Source: CAWCBH01 sp963793785
Lineage (GTDB): Bacteria; Actinomycetota; Thermoleophilia; Solirubrobacterales; 70-9
Direction of reading: 5' to 3'
NCBI GenBank assembly: GCA_963793785.1
Contig: CAWCBH010000003.1
Coordinates: forward strand, 1,240,001-1,304,000
DNA: 64,000 bases
The translations under genes were made by a program, and so were the position numbers. The notes beneath the pieces are model-generated. The model saw only the letters and a program-made list of their open reading frames with translations. It made no database searches and had not been told where the DNA came from. Every line of letters begins with the position of its first letter. Position 1 is the stretch's first letter. Of this stretch, positions 23,754-31,961 are shown in pieces.

Positions 23754-23756
23754 CTT
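23751..23756 (+). promoter_or_regulatory. -10 box TAGCTT overlapping the STAS stop codon
   Basis: The TAG stop of the STAS gene is also the first half of TAGCTT, which ends 7 nt before ATG 23764. The downstream gene may have its own leaderless transcript. Seen by position only. Confidence 0.4.
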
Positions 23757-23763
23757 TCGCCGG

Positions 23764-24561
23764 ATGCCGAGCGACAACTGGGAGCGCACCCGCGCCGGCT
23801 ACGAGGCAATGAATCGCGGCGACTTCGACGCGGCGCTGGAGATGGTCGACCCGGAGGTCGTATGGGTCGACGAGCTGCCCGACCAGCACGGCGAGATCCG
23901 CGGCCGGGAGGCGGTGAAGCAGGTCTGGCAGGGGGCGTTCGACGCGTTCAACGACGTCCGCTTCGAGACCGACGAGTTCATCGATCAGGGCGACCGCGCC
24001 TTCCATGCGATCCGCATCACCGGCAAGGGCCGCGGCAGCGGTGCGCTGACGGAAATGCGCTGGTATCAGGCCTCCTTCCTCGGTCCCGGCGGTCAGGCGA
24101 TCAGGTTCGAGAACTACACCGATCGCGCCCGGGCCCTGGATGCCGCCGGCGCGCTCGCGACCTCAGAGAGGATCGAAAGCGTGCGGCGCTGGCTGGCGGC
24201 GATCAGCAGCATCGACTACGACGCCGCCATTGCTCTGGTCGATCCCGACATCGTCCTGGTCCCGCCCGGCGGGCAGCCACCGTACCGGGGCGCCGAGGAC
24301 CTGCGGCGCTGGATCGAGCCGGACGCGTTCCAGGGCCAGGTGGCGAAGCTGCTGCAGGCGATCGTCACCGCGGACGGGACGACCCTGGCCAGCCACCACG
24401 TCAGCGCCCGGGGTACGAGGAGCGGAATCGAGCTGGACACCGTCTCGTGGTCGGTCTGGCGCTTTCGCGAGGACGGCCTGGTCACCCGGATCGAGATCCA
24501 CCTCGACCACGAGGATGCGCTCCACGCCGCCGGGCTTGGCCCTGTGGAAGATCAGATGTAG
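23764..24561 (+). CDS. Tandem SnoaL/NTF2-like domain protein
   Basis: 265 aa made of two SnoaL-like (NTF2-fold) domains. The first is about residues 1-125, with the helix WERTRAGYEAMNRGDFDAAL and strand VDPEVVWVDE. The second is about 135-255, with VRRWLAAISSIDYDAAIALV and VDPDIVLVPPGG. Such folds bind small hydrophobic ligands or catalyse cyclisations and isomerisations; the ligand here is unknown. The fusion of two copies in one chain is less common than single-domain proteins. Its 3' end overlaps the Rrf2 gene by 10 nt, tail to tail. Confidence 0.78.
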   Translation: MPSDNWERTRAGYEAMNRGDFDAALEMVDPEVVWVDELPDQHGEIRGREAVKQVWQGAFDAFNDVRFETDEFIDQGDRAFHAIRITGKGRGSGALTEMRWYQASFLGPGGQAIRFENYTDRARALDAAGALATSERIESVRRWLAAISSIDYDAAIALVDPDIVLVPPGGQPPYRGAEDLRRWIEPDAFQGQVAKLLQAIVTADGTTLASHHVSARGTRSGIELDTVSWSVWRFREDGLVTRIEIHLDHEDALHAAGLGPVEDQM

Positions 24562-24950
24562 TACATGCCGCTGCCGGCCGCCTCGGCCTCGCGGCGGGCG
24601 ATCTCGGCGATCGTCGTCTCGGTGAAGACCTTGCGCAGGGCGCCGACGCCCTCGGCCCAGATGCCGCCGGCCTCGTCGGCCTCCTGGCCGATCTTGCCGT
24701 CGAGGGCCTGGACGACCTCCAGCACCTCGATCTCCTCGGCCGGGCGGGAGAGGGTGTAGCCGCCCTTCATCCCGCGGTGGCTGGTCAGCAGGCCGGCGCG
24801 GCGCAGGGTCGAGAAGAGCTGCTCGAGGAACTGCTCCGGGATCCCGCGCCGCTCGGCGAGCTCCTTGATCGGCACCGGCCGATCGCCCGAGTGGACCAGC
24901 TCGGCCATCGCGACGACGGCGTAGCGCGACTTCGAGGTGACGGAGATCAC
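24552..24950 (-). CDS. Rrf2-family transcriptional regulator, CymR-like
   Basis: 132 aa winged-helix protein. The N-terminal pattern SVTSKSRYAVVAMAELV and the recognition region RRGIPEQFLEQLFSTLRRAG with RGMKGGYTL are typical of Rrf2. There is no cysteine at all, so it cannot bind the Fe-S cluster of IscR or NsrR and resembles CymR, the cysteine-metabolism repressor that partners CysK. The cysK-cysE pair is only 1.2 kb away, which supports that role by context. Start is GTG 24950 with GGAG immediately upstream. Confidence 0.85.
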   Translation of the reverse strand: MISVTSKSRYAVVAMAELVHSGDRPVPIKELAERRGIPEQFLEQLFSTLRRAGLLTSHRGMKGGYTLSRPAEEIEVLEVVQALDGKIGQEADEAGGIWAEGVGALRKVFTETTIAEIARREAEAAGSGMYYI

Positions 24951-25076
24951 CGCTCCTTTCTACCGGATGCCGAACTGTCGCAATGGCCGAAGATTCGGGC
25001 CCGCAGCGGGCCGCGGCTCGGTTAGGATCGGACCAACCCGGTCCTGGGTCCGTAGGTCTTTCCTGAAACTGCGCGA

Positions 25077-25712
25077 TTGGAGGCTGAGCTTCTGAGCGAG
25101 CGCCCACGCTGCCTTGTCGTCGACGGCCATCCTCTCGTTCGTCTTGGAGTCCGTGACCTGCTCGAAGGCGACTTCGAGATCGAGGACGTCGGCAGTCGGG
25201 CTGAGGCGGTGGAGCTGGTTCGCGACGTCGGCGACTTCGACGTCGCGATCGTCGACATGCGCTCGCCCGCCAACGGCAGCCGGGACCCGCTCAGCGGCCC
25301 GGAGACGATCAGGGCGATCGGCAAGGTCGAGCCCTCGCTGGGGATCGTCGCCCACGGCGAGCGCCCGGAGCGCCACCTGGCAAATGCGGCGCTGCAGGCA
25401 GGTGCGAGCTCCTACGTAAGTCGCGCGGCCGACGCCGAGCAGCTGCGGGCGGCGGTCGACGCCGCCCTCGACCGGGAGAGCTTCGTCGACCCCGCGGTCC
25501 CCCCGAAGGGACGCCACGGCAAGCTGACCCGCCGCCAGCGGGAGCTCCTGCAGCGGCTCGCGGACGGCGAGTCGACGACGATCGCCGCCCGCGAGCTGGA
25601 GCTCAGCGAGGAGACGGTGAAGACGCACATGAAGAACATCCTCGCCCGCCTCAGCGCCCGCAATCGCCCGCACGCCATCGCGATCGCCCTGCGCGAGTCG
25701 CTGATCGAGTAG
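25077..25712 (+). CDS. LuxR-type (NarL/FixJ) response regulator
   Basis: 211 aa. The receiver domain is about residues 10-125 with phosphoacceptor Asp60 in VAIVDM. The usual second acidic residue of the DD pair is Gly17 (VVDGH), and the conserved Lys is replaced by Arg in YVSRAAD, so phosphorylation may be altered. The C-terminal HTH reads LTRRQRELLQRLADGES and LSEETVKTHMKNILARLSA. TTG 25077 is the only standard start in the open frame before the domain. GGAGG covers that codon, so a CTG at 25092 is also conceivable. No histidine kinase is adjacent. It converges with the HDOD-LuxR gene. Confidence 0.85.
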   Translation: MEAELLSERPRCLVVDGHPLVRLGVRDLLEGDFEIEDVGSRAEAVELVRDVGDFDVAIVDMRSPANGSRDPLSGPETIRAIGKVEPSLGIVAHGERPERHLANAALQAGASSYVSRAADAEQLRAAVDAALDRESFVDPAVPPKGRHGKLTRRQRELLQRLADGESTTIAARELELSEETVKTHMKNILARLSARNRPHAIAIALRESLIE

Positions 25713-25722
25713 GGGCCGGCGG

Positions 25723-26812
25723 CTAGATCCAGCCGCGGTCGCGGGCGGTGAGGACCGCCTGGGCGCGGTCGACGGCGCCGATCTTGCCGTAGACGTTGTG
25801 CAGGTGGGTTCGGATCGTGGAGACGGAGAGCTGCATCTCGCCGGCGATCTGCTTGTAGACCTTGCCTTCGGAGAGGTGGCGAAGGACGTCGAGCTCGCGG
25901 GCCGAGAGCGGGCAGGGCTCGCTGGCGCGCGGCGCCGCCTGACGCGCGTAGGGAAGCTCGTAGAGAAGCTCGCGCAGGCTTTCGGCGCTGAGCCCGCAAC
26001 GCTCGCCGATCGTCCGCAGGCGCTCGGGGGAAACGGCCTCGCCCGTGCGCGTAGTGGGCGATCATGTCGGCGGCGCTGACCAGCGCCGCCAGCCCGTCGG
26101 CGTCCTCGGCGTGGTGGCGCTCGATCGCAACCGCGATCCGCTGCGGGATGTTCCAGCGCCGGGCCAGCACCCCGCCGACGAGCGCGTGATCGATCCCGAG
26201 CTGCTCGCGCTCCTCCCGCAGGCGCTGCTCGGGCGGCTTGGCCGCCGCTTCGAGGTAGGACTTGTAGCCAGGGTGCAGGCGGGAGATGACGAGACGGCCG
26301 ACGTCGTGCAGCAACGCTGCCACGGCCAGCTCCTCGCGGGCCCCGAAGTTGGTCGTGCGGGCGATCTGGTCGGCAGCTCTCTGGGTTGCGATCGCGTGGA
26401 CGCGGAAGTGCTCGGGGCGCAGCTCCCAGCCCCCGTTTGCCTCGAAGAAGTCATAGATCGGCGCCGTGCCGGCGATCGCCAGCACCCCGGAAGGCTTCAG
26501 GACGTCGATCGCACTCGGCACGCTGGCAACACCGCCGGAGGCGAGGCCGCTGCGATTGGCGAAGCGCAGCACCGCGATCGTCAGCGCCACGTCCGACTCG
26601 ACGGTCTCGACGATGTCGGCAACCCGCGCGGTCTCCGCGGTCGCGGCGCGCATCACCCGCTCGCGCGACTCCAGCAGGACCGGGAATCGCTCCACGGTCT
26701 CGAAGGCCTCGGCGAGGCGGCTTCCGGGAGCGGCGCGACGCCCGCGCCCTGCCTTCTGGGGCACCTCGTGGGCCTTGCCGCGGCCGTTGGATGGGCTGTT
26801 GCTGTCTGCCAT
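25723..26812 (-). CDS. HDOD domain protein fused to LuxR-type HTH, frameshifted
   Basis: From ATG 26812 an HDOD domain (about residues 25-235) reads ALTIAVLRFANRSG, AAKPP and AALLHDVGRLVISRLHPGYKS. The HDOD frame is clean up to AHYAHG, then degenerates. From the same point another frame gives EAVSPERLRTIGERCGLS and a LuxR HTH with LSARELDVLRHLSEGK and LSVSTIRTHLHNVYGKIGA, ending in RGWI and TAG at 25723. One extra base in the CCC run at 26042-26044 (GGG in the coding strand) explains the break. The restored length is 362 aa. Probably a signal-sensing transcription factor; HDOD proteins act in regulatory cascades, and the ligand is unknown. Confidence 0.78.
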
Positions 26813-26913
26813 CGATCGTCTGATCGGCCTCAGGAGTCGCCTGGGAGTGGACGTTTGACCGACCGCCAACCTCATCGGCACATCGGTCGCCTCGGTTTAG
26901 CTGCGAGCCCCCA

Positions 26914-26929
26914 GGGAGGCGGGCCTCCC
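26914..26929 (-). terminator. Hairpin downstream of gltX
   Basis: GGGAGG pairs with CCTCCC around a 4-nt loop, 11 nt beyond the gltX stop. No U-tract follows, so it may be a weak or Rho-assisted terminator or simply an mRNA 3'-end stem. Confidence 0.4.
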
Positions 26930-26939
26930 CAGGCACGAC

Positions 26940-28331
26940 TCAGGGCGCGGCTGCGTCTTCCGCGGGCCCAGCCGCGCGCAGGCGCTCGATCGCGGCGTCG
27001 ATCCGCGCCAGCGACTCCTCGCGGCCCAGCGCCGCCAGTGACTCGAAGATCCCCGGCGAGACGCTCGAGCCGGTGATCGCGACCCGGATCGGCTGGTAGA
27101 GGCGGCCCGGCTTGACCCCCATTCGCTCGACCAGCGGCGCCAGCGCCGCCTCGATGGCGGCGGCGGAGAAGCCGTCCGCGCCGGCAAGCGCGGCCCGTGC
27201 CCCCTCCAGCAGGGACAGGGCATCGGGCCGCATCACCTTCTTCCACGCCTTCGGATCATCGACCGGCGGCTCGAAGAGGAAGCGGATCAGCGGCCAGACC
27301 TCATCCAGCGTCTGCGCCTTCTCCTGCGCGATCGCCGTCGCTGCGCGCAGGCGCTCGTCGGGATCGCGGCCGAGGTGCTCCCCAACCGCTTCCGCGTAGC
27401 TCTCGAGCGGCATCTCGCGCATGAAGCGGCCGTTGATCCAGCGCAGCTTTTGCTCGTCGAAGATCGCCGAGGCTCGGCCGACGTCGCCGATCCGAAACCT
27501 CTGCACCAGCTCCTCGGTCGACATCAGGGTCGTGTCGTCGGTGGTCCCCCAGCCCAGCAGCGCCAGGTAGTTGCGGACCGCGGCCGGCAGGTAGCCGGCC
27601 TCGCGAAGCTCCTGCACCGATGCGGCGCCGTGGCGCTTGGAGAGCTTGCGCCCGTCGGGGCCGTGCAGCAGCGGAAGATGGGCGTAGCGGGGCGGGTCGT
27701 GTCCGAGCGCCCGCAGCACCAGCAGCTGCTTGGGGGTGTTGGAGAGGTGGTCGTCGCCGCGGACCACGTCGGTGATCGCCATCTCGGCGTCGTCGACGGC
27801 GACCGCGAAGTTGTAGAGGGTCGAGCCGTCGCCGCGGGCGACGACGAAGTCGTCGGCGCTGCGGTTGGGAAACGAGACCGGGCCGCGGATCAGGTCCTCG
27901 ACGACGGTCTCGCCCTCGTCGGGCACCCGCAATCGAACCGCCGCCCCGGGCTCGCCGGTCGGCTCGCCGCGGTAGCCGCGATCGGCTCCGTGCTCGGCCT
28001 TCCACGCCTTCACGTCCTCGGCCGTGGCGCCGTCGCGATAGGCGGCGCCGGATTCGAGCAACCGCGCCAGCGCCGCCTGGTGCGCTGGGGCGAGCTGCGC
28101 TTGCGAGTACGGGCCCTCGTCCCAGTCGAGGCCCAGCCAGCTCAGCGCATCGAGGATCTGCTCGACGTTCTCCGGCGTCGAGCGCTCGCGGTCGGTGTCC
28201 TCGATCCGCAGCACCAGTGTGCCGCCCTCGTGGCGGGCCATCAGCCAGTTGTAGAGTGCGGTCCGGGCTCCGCCGATGTGCAGCGCACCGGTCGGTGAGG
28301 GGGCAAATCTGACTCGGAGATCGTGACTCAT
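26940..28331 (-). CDS. gltX: Glutamyl-tRNA synthetase
   Basis: Charges tRNA(Glu), and tRNA(Gln) when GatCAB is present as here. 463 aa. The class I HIGH motif is in FAPSPTGALHIGGART (residues 9-24) and the KMSKS equivalent is KLSKRHGA. Start ATG 28331 matches the family N-terminus (SHDLRVRFAPSPTG). That ATG overlaps the ATG of nfo on the other strand within CATG at 28329-28332, so each promoter must lie inside the other gene. The non-discriminating type is expected because gatCAB is in the same window. Confidence 0.96.
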   Translation of the reverse strand: MSHDLRVRFAPSPTGALHIGGARTALYNWLMARHEGGTLVLRIEDTDRERSTPENVEQILDALSWLGLDWDEGPYSQAQLAPAHQAALARLLESGAAYRDGATAEDVKAWKAEHGADRGYRGEPTGEPGAAVRLRVPDEGETVVEDLIRGPVSFPNRSADDFVVARGDGSTLYNFAVAVDDAEMAITDVVRGDDHLSNTPKQLLVLRALGHDPPRYAHLPLLHGPDGRKLSKRHGAASVQELREAGYLPAAVRNYLALLGWGTTDDTTLMSTEELVQRFRIGDVGRASAIFDEQKLRWINGRFMREMPLESYAEAVGEHLGRDPDERLRAATAIAQEKAQTLDEVWPLIRFLFEPPVDDPKAWKKVMRPDALSLLEGARAALAGADGFSAAAIEAALAPLVERMGVKPGRLYQPIRVAITGSSVSPGIFESLAALGREESLARIDAAIERLRAAGPAEDAAAP

Positions 28332-29193
28332 GCTGATCGGCGCGCATGTTTCCACAGCCGGTGGCCTGTCCAAGGCGATCGAGCGCGGCGCCGAGCGCGG
28401 CTGCGAGTCGATTCAGGTCTTTCACCAGAGCCCGCGTGCGTGGCGCCCGACCCGCTACGGACCCGGGGACTTCACGGCCTTTCGCGAGGCGATGGACTCG
28501 TCACCGGTGCAGGCGGTGATCATCCACGCCGTCTACCTGATCAACTGCGCGACCAGGGACAGGGAGATGCGGAAGAAGTCGCTGACGTCGCTGACTCACG
28601 CGCTGACGATCGGGGAGGGGATCGGCGCCGCCGGGGTCGTCCTTCACCCCGGGGCGCAGAAGGGCGAGCCGCACGGACCCTCGATGAAGCGGGCCGCGAA
28701 GGTGATCGCCGAGGCGCTGGAGGAGACCGAAGCCTGTCCGCTGCTGCTCGAGCAGACGGCCGGCCATCAGGGGCTGCTGGGCCGCGACTTCGACGAGCTG
28801 GCGCGGCTGATCGAGCTGGCCGGCGGCGGCGAGCGGCTCGGCATCTGCCTCGACTCCTGTCATCTGTTCGTGCAGGGCTTCGACATCACCGACGCCGAGC
28901 ACCTGTCGGAGGTGCTGGACGAGGCCGACGCGAAGGTCGGCCTCGATCGCCTCGGCGCCGTCCACGTCAACGATGCCGGAGCCGCGCTCGGCTCCTGCCG
29001 CGATCGCCACGCCAGCGTCGGCCAGGGAGAGATGGGGCGCCGCGGGCTGGCGGCCTTTCTCTCCGAACCGCGCTTCGAGGGCCTCCCGGCGACCCTGGAG
29101 ACTCCGGGTCCCGAGAAGCGCGGCCCGGACCGCAAGGAGGTCGCCGCCGCGAAGAGGCTGCGAAAGTCCGGGTTGAAAGCGCGGACGAACTGA
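28330..29193 (+). CDS. nfo: Deoxyribonuclease IV (AP endonuclease)
   Basis: Zinc-dependent endonuclease IV; it cuts 5' of abasic sites in base excision repair. 287 aa, family length. Metal-ligand segments are GAHVSTAGGL at the very N-terminus, LHPGAQKGE, LLEQTAGHQGLLGRDFDEL, ICLDSCHLFVQGFD and HVNDAGAALGSCRDRHASVG. The start ATG 28330 is fixed by the N-terminal metal site and overlaps the gltX start on the opposite strand. GGAG lies 10 nt upstream inside gltX coding sequence. Confidence 0.96.
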   Translation: MLIGAHVSTAGGLSKAIERGAERGCESIQVFHQSPRAWRPTRYGPGDFTAFREAMDSSPVQAVIIHAVYLINCATRDREMRKKSLTSLTHALTIGEGIGAAGVVLHPGAQKGEPHGPSMKRAAKVIAEALEETEACPLLLEQTAGHQGLLGRDFDELARLIELAGGGERLGICLDSCHLFVQGFDITDAEHLSEVLDEADAKVGLDRLGAVHVNDAGAALGSCRDRHASVGQGEMGRRGLAAFLSEPRFEGLPATLETPGPEKRGPDRKEVAAAKRLRKSGLKARTN

Positions 29194-29209
29194 GGGGAGG
29201 ACCATCGCG

Positions 29210-29599
29210 ATGCTCGACCACGTCGGAGTCGAGGTCTCCGACTACGAGGCCAGCAAGGCGTTCTACGCAGCGGCGCTGGCGCCGCTGGAGATCGAGCTCC
29301 TGATGGAGCCGGTGCCCGGCGCCGGCGGCTTCGGCCACCCGGCGGGCAAGTTCGCCGGCATGCCGTTCTTCTGGATCACGGCCCGCGAGCGGCCAACGGT
29401 CAGCGGCGCCCACATCGCCTTCTCGGCGCCTTCTCACGAGGTCGTCGACGCCTTCCACGCCGCCGCGCTGGACGCGGGAGCCTCGGACAACGGCGCCCCG
29501 GGCCCGCGGCCGATCTACCACCAGCACTACTACGGGGCCTTCGTCCTCGACCCCGACGGCAACAACGTCGAAGCCGTCTGCCACCTGCAGGCGAGCTAG
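29210..29599 (+). CDS. VOC (glyoxalase/bleomycin resistance) superfamily protein
   Basis: 129 aa with two beta-alpha-beta-beta-beta modules: LDHVGVEVSDYEASKAFYAA at the N-terminus and YHQHYYGAFVLDPDGNNVE at the C-terminus. The metal-ligand positions of glyoxalases appear as His4, a middle His and the late Glu. The exact substrate is unknown. ATG is supported by GGGGAGG 9 nt upstream. It follows nfo by 16 nt and overlaps the SCP2 gene by 4 nt at the 3' end. Confidence 0.85.
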   Translation: MLDHVGVEVSDYEASKAFYAAALAPLEIELLMEPVPGAGGFGHPAGKFAGMPFFWITARERPTVSGAHIAFSAPSHEVVDAFHAAALDAGASDNGAPGPRPIYHQHYYGAFVLDPDGNNVEAVCHLQAS

Positions 29600-30057
29600 G
29601 CGGCGCCGGACGGGGGGCCGGCGGGCTTGCTGGGGATCCTGAACATTCCCTGCATCAGCGCCGCGAAGGCGACGTCGCCGGAGATCTTCAGCTTGCCGCT
29701 CATGAACATCATCGGCCCGGCGGCGTTGCCGGTGACCAGCTTCATGAAGTCGACTCCGGAGAGCGTCATCGTCACCCGGGGCTCGCGGCTCGGCTGATCG
29801 GTGGCCGTGCAGGTCCCGTTCTCGATCACGACCTCCCAGCGGTCGGGGTCGCCCTCGGGGCGGGTGATGGTCCAGTGGATCACCGCGTCCTGGCCGCCCG
29901 GCTTGTACTCCTCCTGCATGCGGCGAAAGACCTCGGCCTGCATCTGCTGACCCTGCGGGCCGTAGACGCCCTCGGCGATCTGCTCGTCGCTGGCCTGGCC
30001 GATCAGCGCCACGACCTGATCGACGTCGACCTCGTTGAGGTTCATCGTTTCGTTCAT
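29596..30057 (-). CDS. SCP2 sterol/lipid-transfer domain protein
   Basis: 153 aa. The SCP2 fold is recognised from QAEVFRRMQEEYKPGGQ, then VIHWTITRPEGDPDRWEVVIENGTC (shown in part), TMTLSGVDFMKLVTGNAAGP and the ending SGKLKISGDVAFAALMQGMF. Binds lipids or acyl-CoA in a hydrophobic tunnel. It lies 40 nt downstream of the acyl-CoA dehydrogenase, fitting a lipid-oxidation role. ATG 30057 has GGGAGG 8 nt upstream. Confidence 0.85.
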   Translation of the reverse strand: MNETMNLNEVDVDQVVALIGQASDEQIAEGVYGPQGQQMQAEVFRRMQEEYKPGGQDAVIHWTITRPEGDPDRWEVVIENGTCTATDQPSREPRVTMTLSGVDFMKLVTGNAAGPMMFMSGKLKISGDVAFAALMQGMFRIPSKPAGPPSGAA

Positions 30058-30097
30058 GCCTGCTGCCTCCCTATCGATCGAGCCCCGCGGACGGGAC

Positions 30098-31430
30098 CTA
30101 CTTGACGTGCACGCCGGAGATCGCCCGCGAGATCACCAGCCGCTGGATCTCCGAGGTGCCCTCGAAGATCGTGTAGATCTTGGCGTCGCGGTGCATCCGC
30201 TCGACCGGGAACTCGCGCGTGTAGCCGTTGCCGCCGAGGATCTGCATCGCGCGGTCGGTCGTCCAGACCGCGACCTCGCCGGCCTTCAGCTTCGACATCG
30301 AGCCCTCGGCGTTCTCGAACGGCATCGCGTTGCGGCCCATCCAGGCTGCGCGCCAGACCAGCAGCCGGGCCGCGTCGATCTCCAGCTTCATGTCGGCGAG
30401 GGTGAAGGCGATCGCCTGGTTCTCGATGATCGGGCGGCCGAACTGGACCCGCTCCTTGGCGTAGTCGAGCGAGTACTCATAGGCCGCCCGGGCGATGCCC
30501 AGCGCCTGTGCGCCGACCGTCGGCCGGCTGGCCTCGAAGGTCTGCATCGCCGCCTGGGACTGGCTCTTCTTGCCCTCGCGGACGCGGGCCAGGCGCTCGT
30601 CGAGCTTCTCCTTGCCGCCCAGCAGGCAACTTCCAGGGACGCGGCAGTCGTCGAGGTGGACGTCGGCGGTGTGCGAGGCGCGAATGCCGTGCTTCTTCAC
30701 CTTTGCGCCCTGCTCGCAGCCCTCCGTGCCGGGCGGGATGACGAAGGCCGCGTGGCCCCGCGACTTCAGGTCGCGGTCCACCGAGGCGATCACGACGTGG
30801 ACGTCGGCGATGCCGCCGTTGGTCGCCCAGGCCTTCTGTCCGTTGAGGACCCATTCGTCCTTGGCCTCGTCGTACTTGGCGCTGGTCCGGATCGCGGAGA
30901 CGTCGGAGCCGGCGTCGGGCTCGGAGGAGCAGAAGGCGGCGACCTTGGGATCCTCGGCGCTGCCGAAGCACTGCGGGATCCACTCGCCCATCTGCTCGCC
31001 GGTCCCCTGCCCGAAGATCGCGGCGACGGCCAGCGAAGTGCCCATGATCGACATGCCGATGCCGGCGTCGCCCCAGAACAGCTCCTCGTTGGCGATCGGC
31101 AGGGTCAGGCCGCTCTCGTCGGCCCAGAACTGGGCCAGGGCCTCGAACCCGTAGAGGCCGATCTTGGCGGCCTCCTGGATCACCGGCCAGGGCGTCTCCT
31201 CGCGCTCGTCCCACTCGGCGGCGGCGGGCCGGACGACCTGCTCGGCGAAGCCGTGCACCCAATCGCGGATGTCCTGCTGGTCCTGGTTGAGCTTGAGGCT
31301 GAAAGCGGTCTCGCCGGGCTGCGGACGCGGCGCCGTTGGTCGCCTCGGCGACCAGCGCCTCGGCGCTCGCCTCGACGGCCTCGGGGTCGTTCTGGGTCTG
31401 GGTCTGTGGTTCGGCGGTCGGCTCGCTCAT
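30098..31430 (-). CDS. Acyl-CoA dehydrogenase, frameshifted near the N-terminus
   Basis: FAD enzyme introducing a double bond into acyl-CoA thioesters. From ATG 31430 the first 38 codons (SEPTAEPQTQTQNDPEAVEA, then an acidic stretch) read in one frame. The family sequence ETAFSLKLNQDQQDIRDWVH, then EQVVRPAAAEWDE, begins in another frame. One extra base near 31313-31319 accounts for this; the restored protein has 443 aa. Motifs: FCSSEPDAGSDVSAIRTSA (FAD/substrate loop) and GGNGYTREFPVERMHRDAK with YTIFEGTSEIQ, which carries the catalytic Glu. Start is supported by TAGAGT 7 nt upstream. The SCP2 protein follows. Confidence 0.87.
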
Positions 31431-31437
31431 CGGCGCA

Positions 31438-31443
31438 ACTCTA
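31438..31443 (-). promoter_or_regulatory. -10 box TAGAGT, leaderless start of acyl-CoA dehydrogenase
   Basis: TAGAGT ends 7 nt before ATG 31430. A TGACAT sequence lies just upstream, inside an imperfect palindrome (31448-31465) that could bind a TetR-type fatty-acid regulator. Confidence 0.5.
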
Positions 31444-31518
31444 CACGAAATGATGTCACATGTTTCGGTGCAGCCTTTGCTCCAGCCAGGCCCGCGCCCG
31501 CCGGCGAGGCGGATCAGG

Positions 31519-31909
31519 TCAGCGCGCGCGCAGGTCGAAGGCCCGCAGGCCCTCGGGACCCTCGTCGGTGCAGTCGAAGAAGCGCGGGTTGACGCAGTCA
31601 TAGGCGGGTCCGTCGCCCTCGTAGGCGCGCTCGACGGCGAACTGGCACTGGGGCAGCGGGTCGCCGGTCATCTTCACGCCGCCGAAGCCGCCGGGGGCAA
31701 GCACCGGCTCCAGCTCGACCTCGGCCGCAAAGACCTTCTGCATGCAGCCGAGGTACTGGCGGCCGTTGAGCATGTCGACGTAGCTGTAGAGGTAGCGGCA
31801 GCCCAGCTCGACGCAGCCGCGCGGCTCGACCAGCTTGTCGCAGAACGAACGGCAGCTGCCGGCACTCTCCGGCCCTGGCCGCCCTCTCCTCTTTCTGCTG
31901 CGCGGGCAT
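31519..31909 (-). CDS. Small cysteine-rich protein of unknown function, frameshifted
   Basis: Starting at ATG 31909 the first 10 to 20 codons read PAQQKEERAARAG. The rest of the protein is in another frame: SCRSFCDKLVEPRGCVELGC, RYLYSYVDMLNGRQYLGCMQ, KVF, and later DPLPQCQFAVERAYEGDG and AYDCVNPRFFDC, to a stop at 31519. One extra base between 31861 and 31890 would join them into 129 aa with at least eight cysteines, suggesting a bound metal or cluster. I do not recognise the family. The ATG is supported by TAGACT 8 nt upstream. Confidence 0.6.
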
Positions 31910-31917
31910 GGGCCGAA

Positions 31918-31923
31918 AGTCTA
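31918..31923 (-). promoter_or_regulatory. -10 box TAGACT of the cysteine-rich gene
   Basis: TAGACT ends 8 nt before ATG 31909, between the dnaE stop and this gene, and supports an independent leaderless transcript. Confidence 0.45.
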
Positions 31924-31961
31924 AGCCGAGACCGGGGCCGTGAAAAGCGCCCGCGCGGCGA

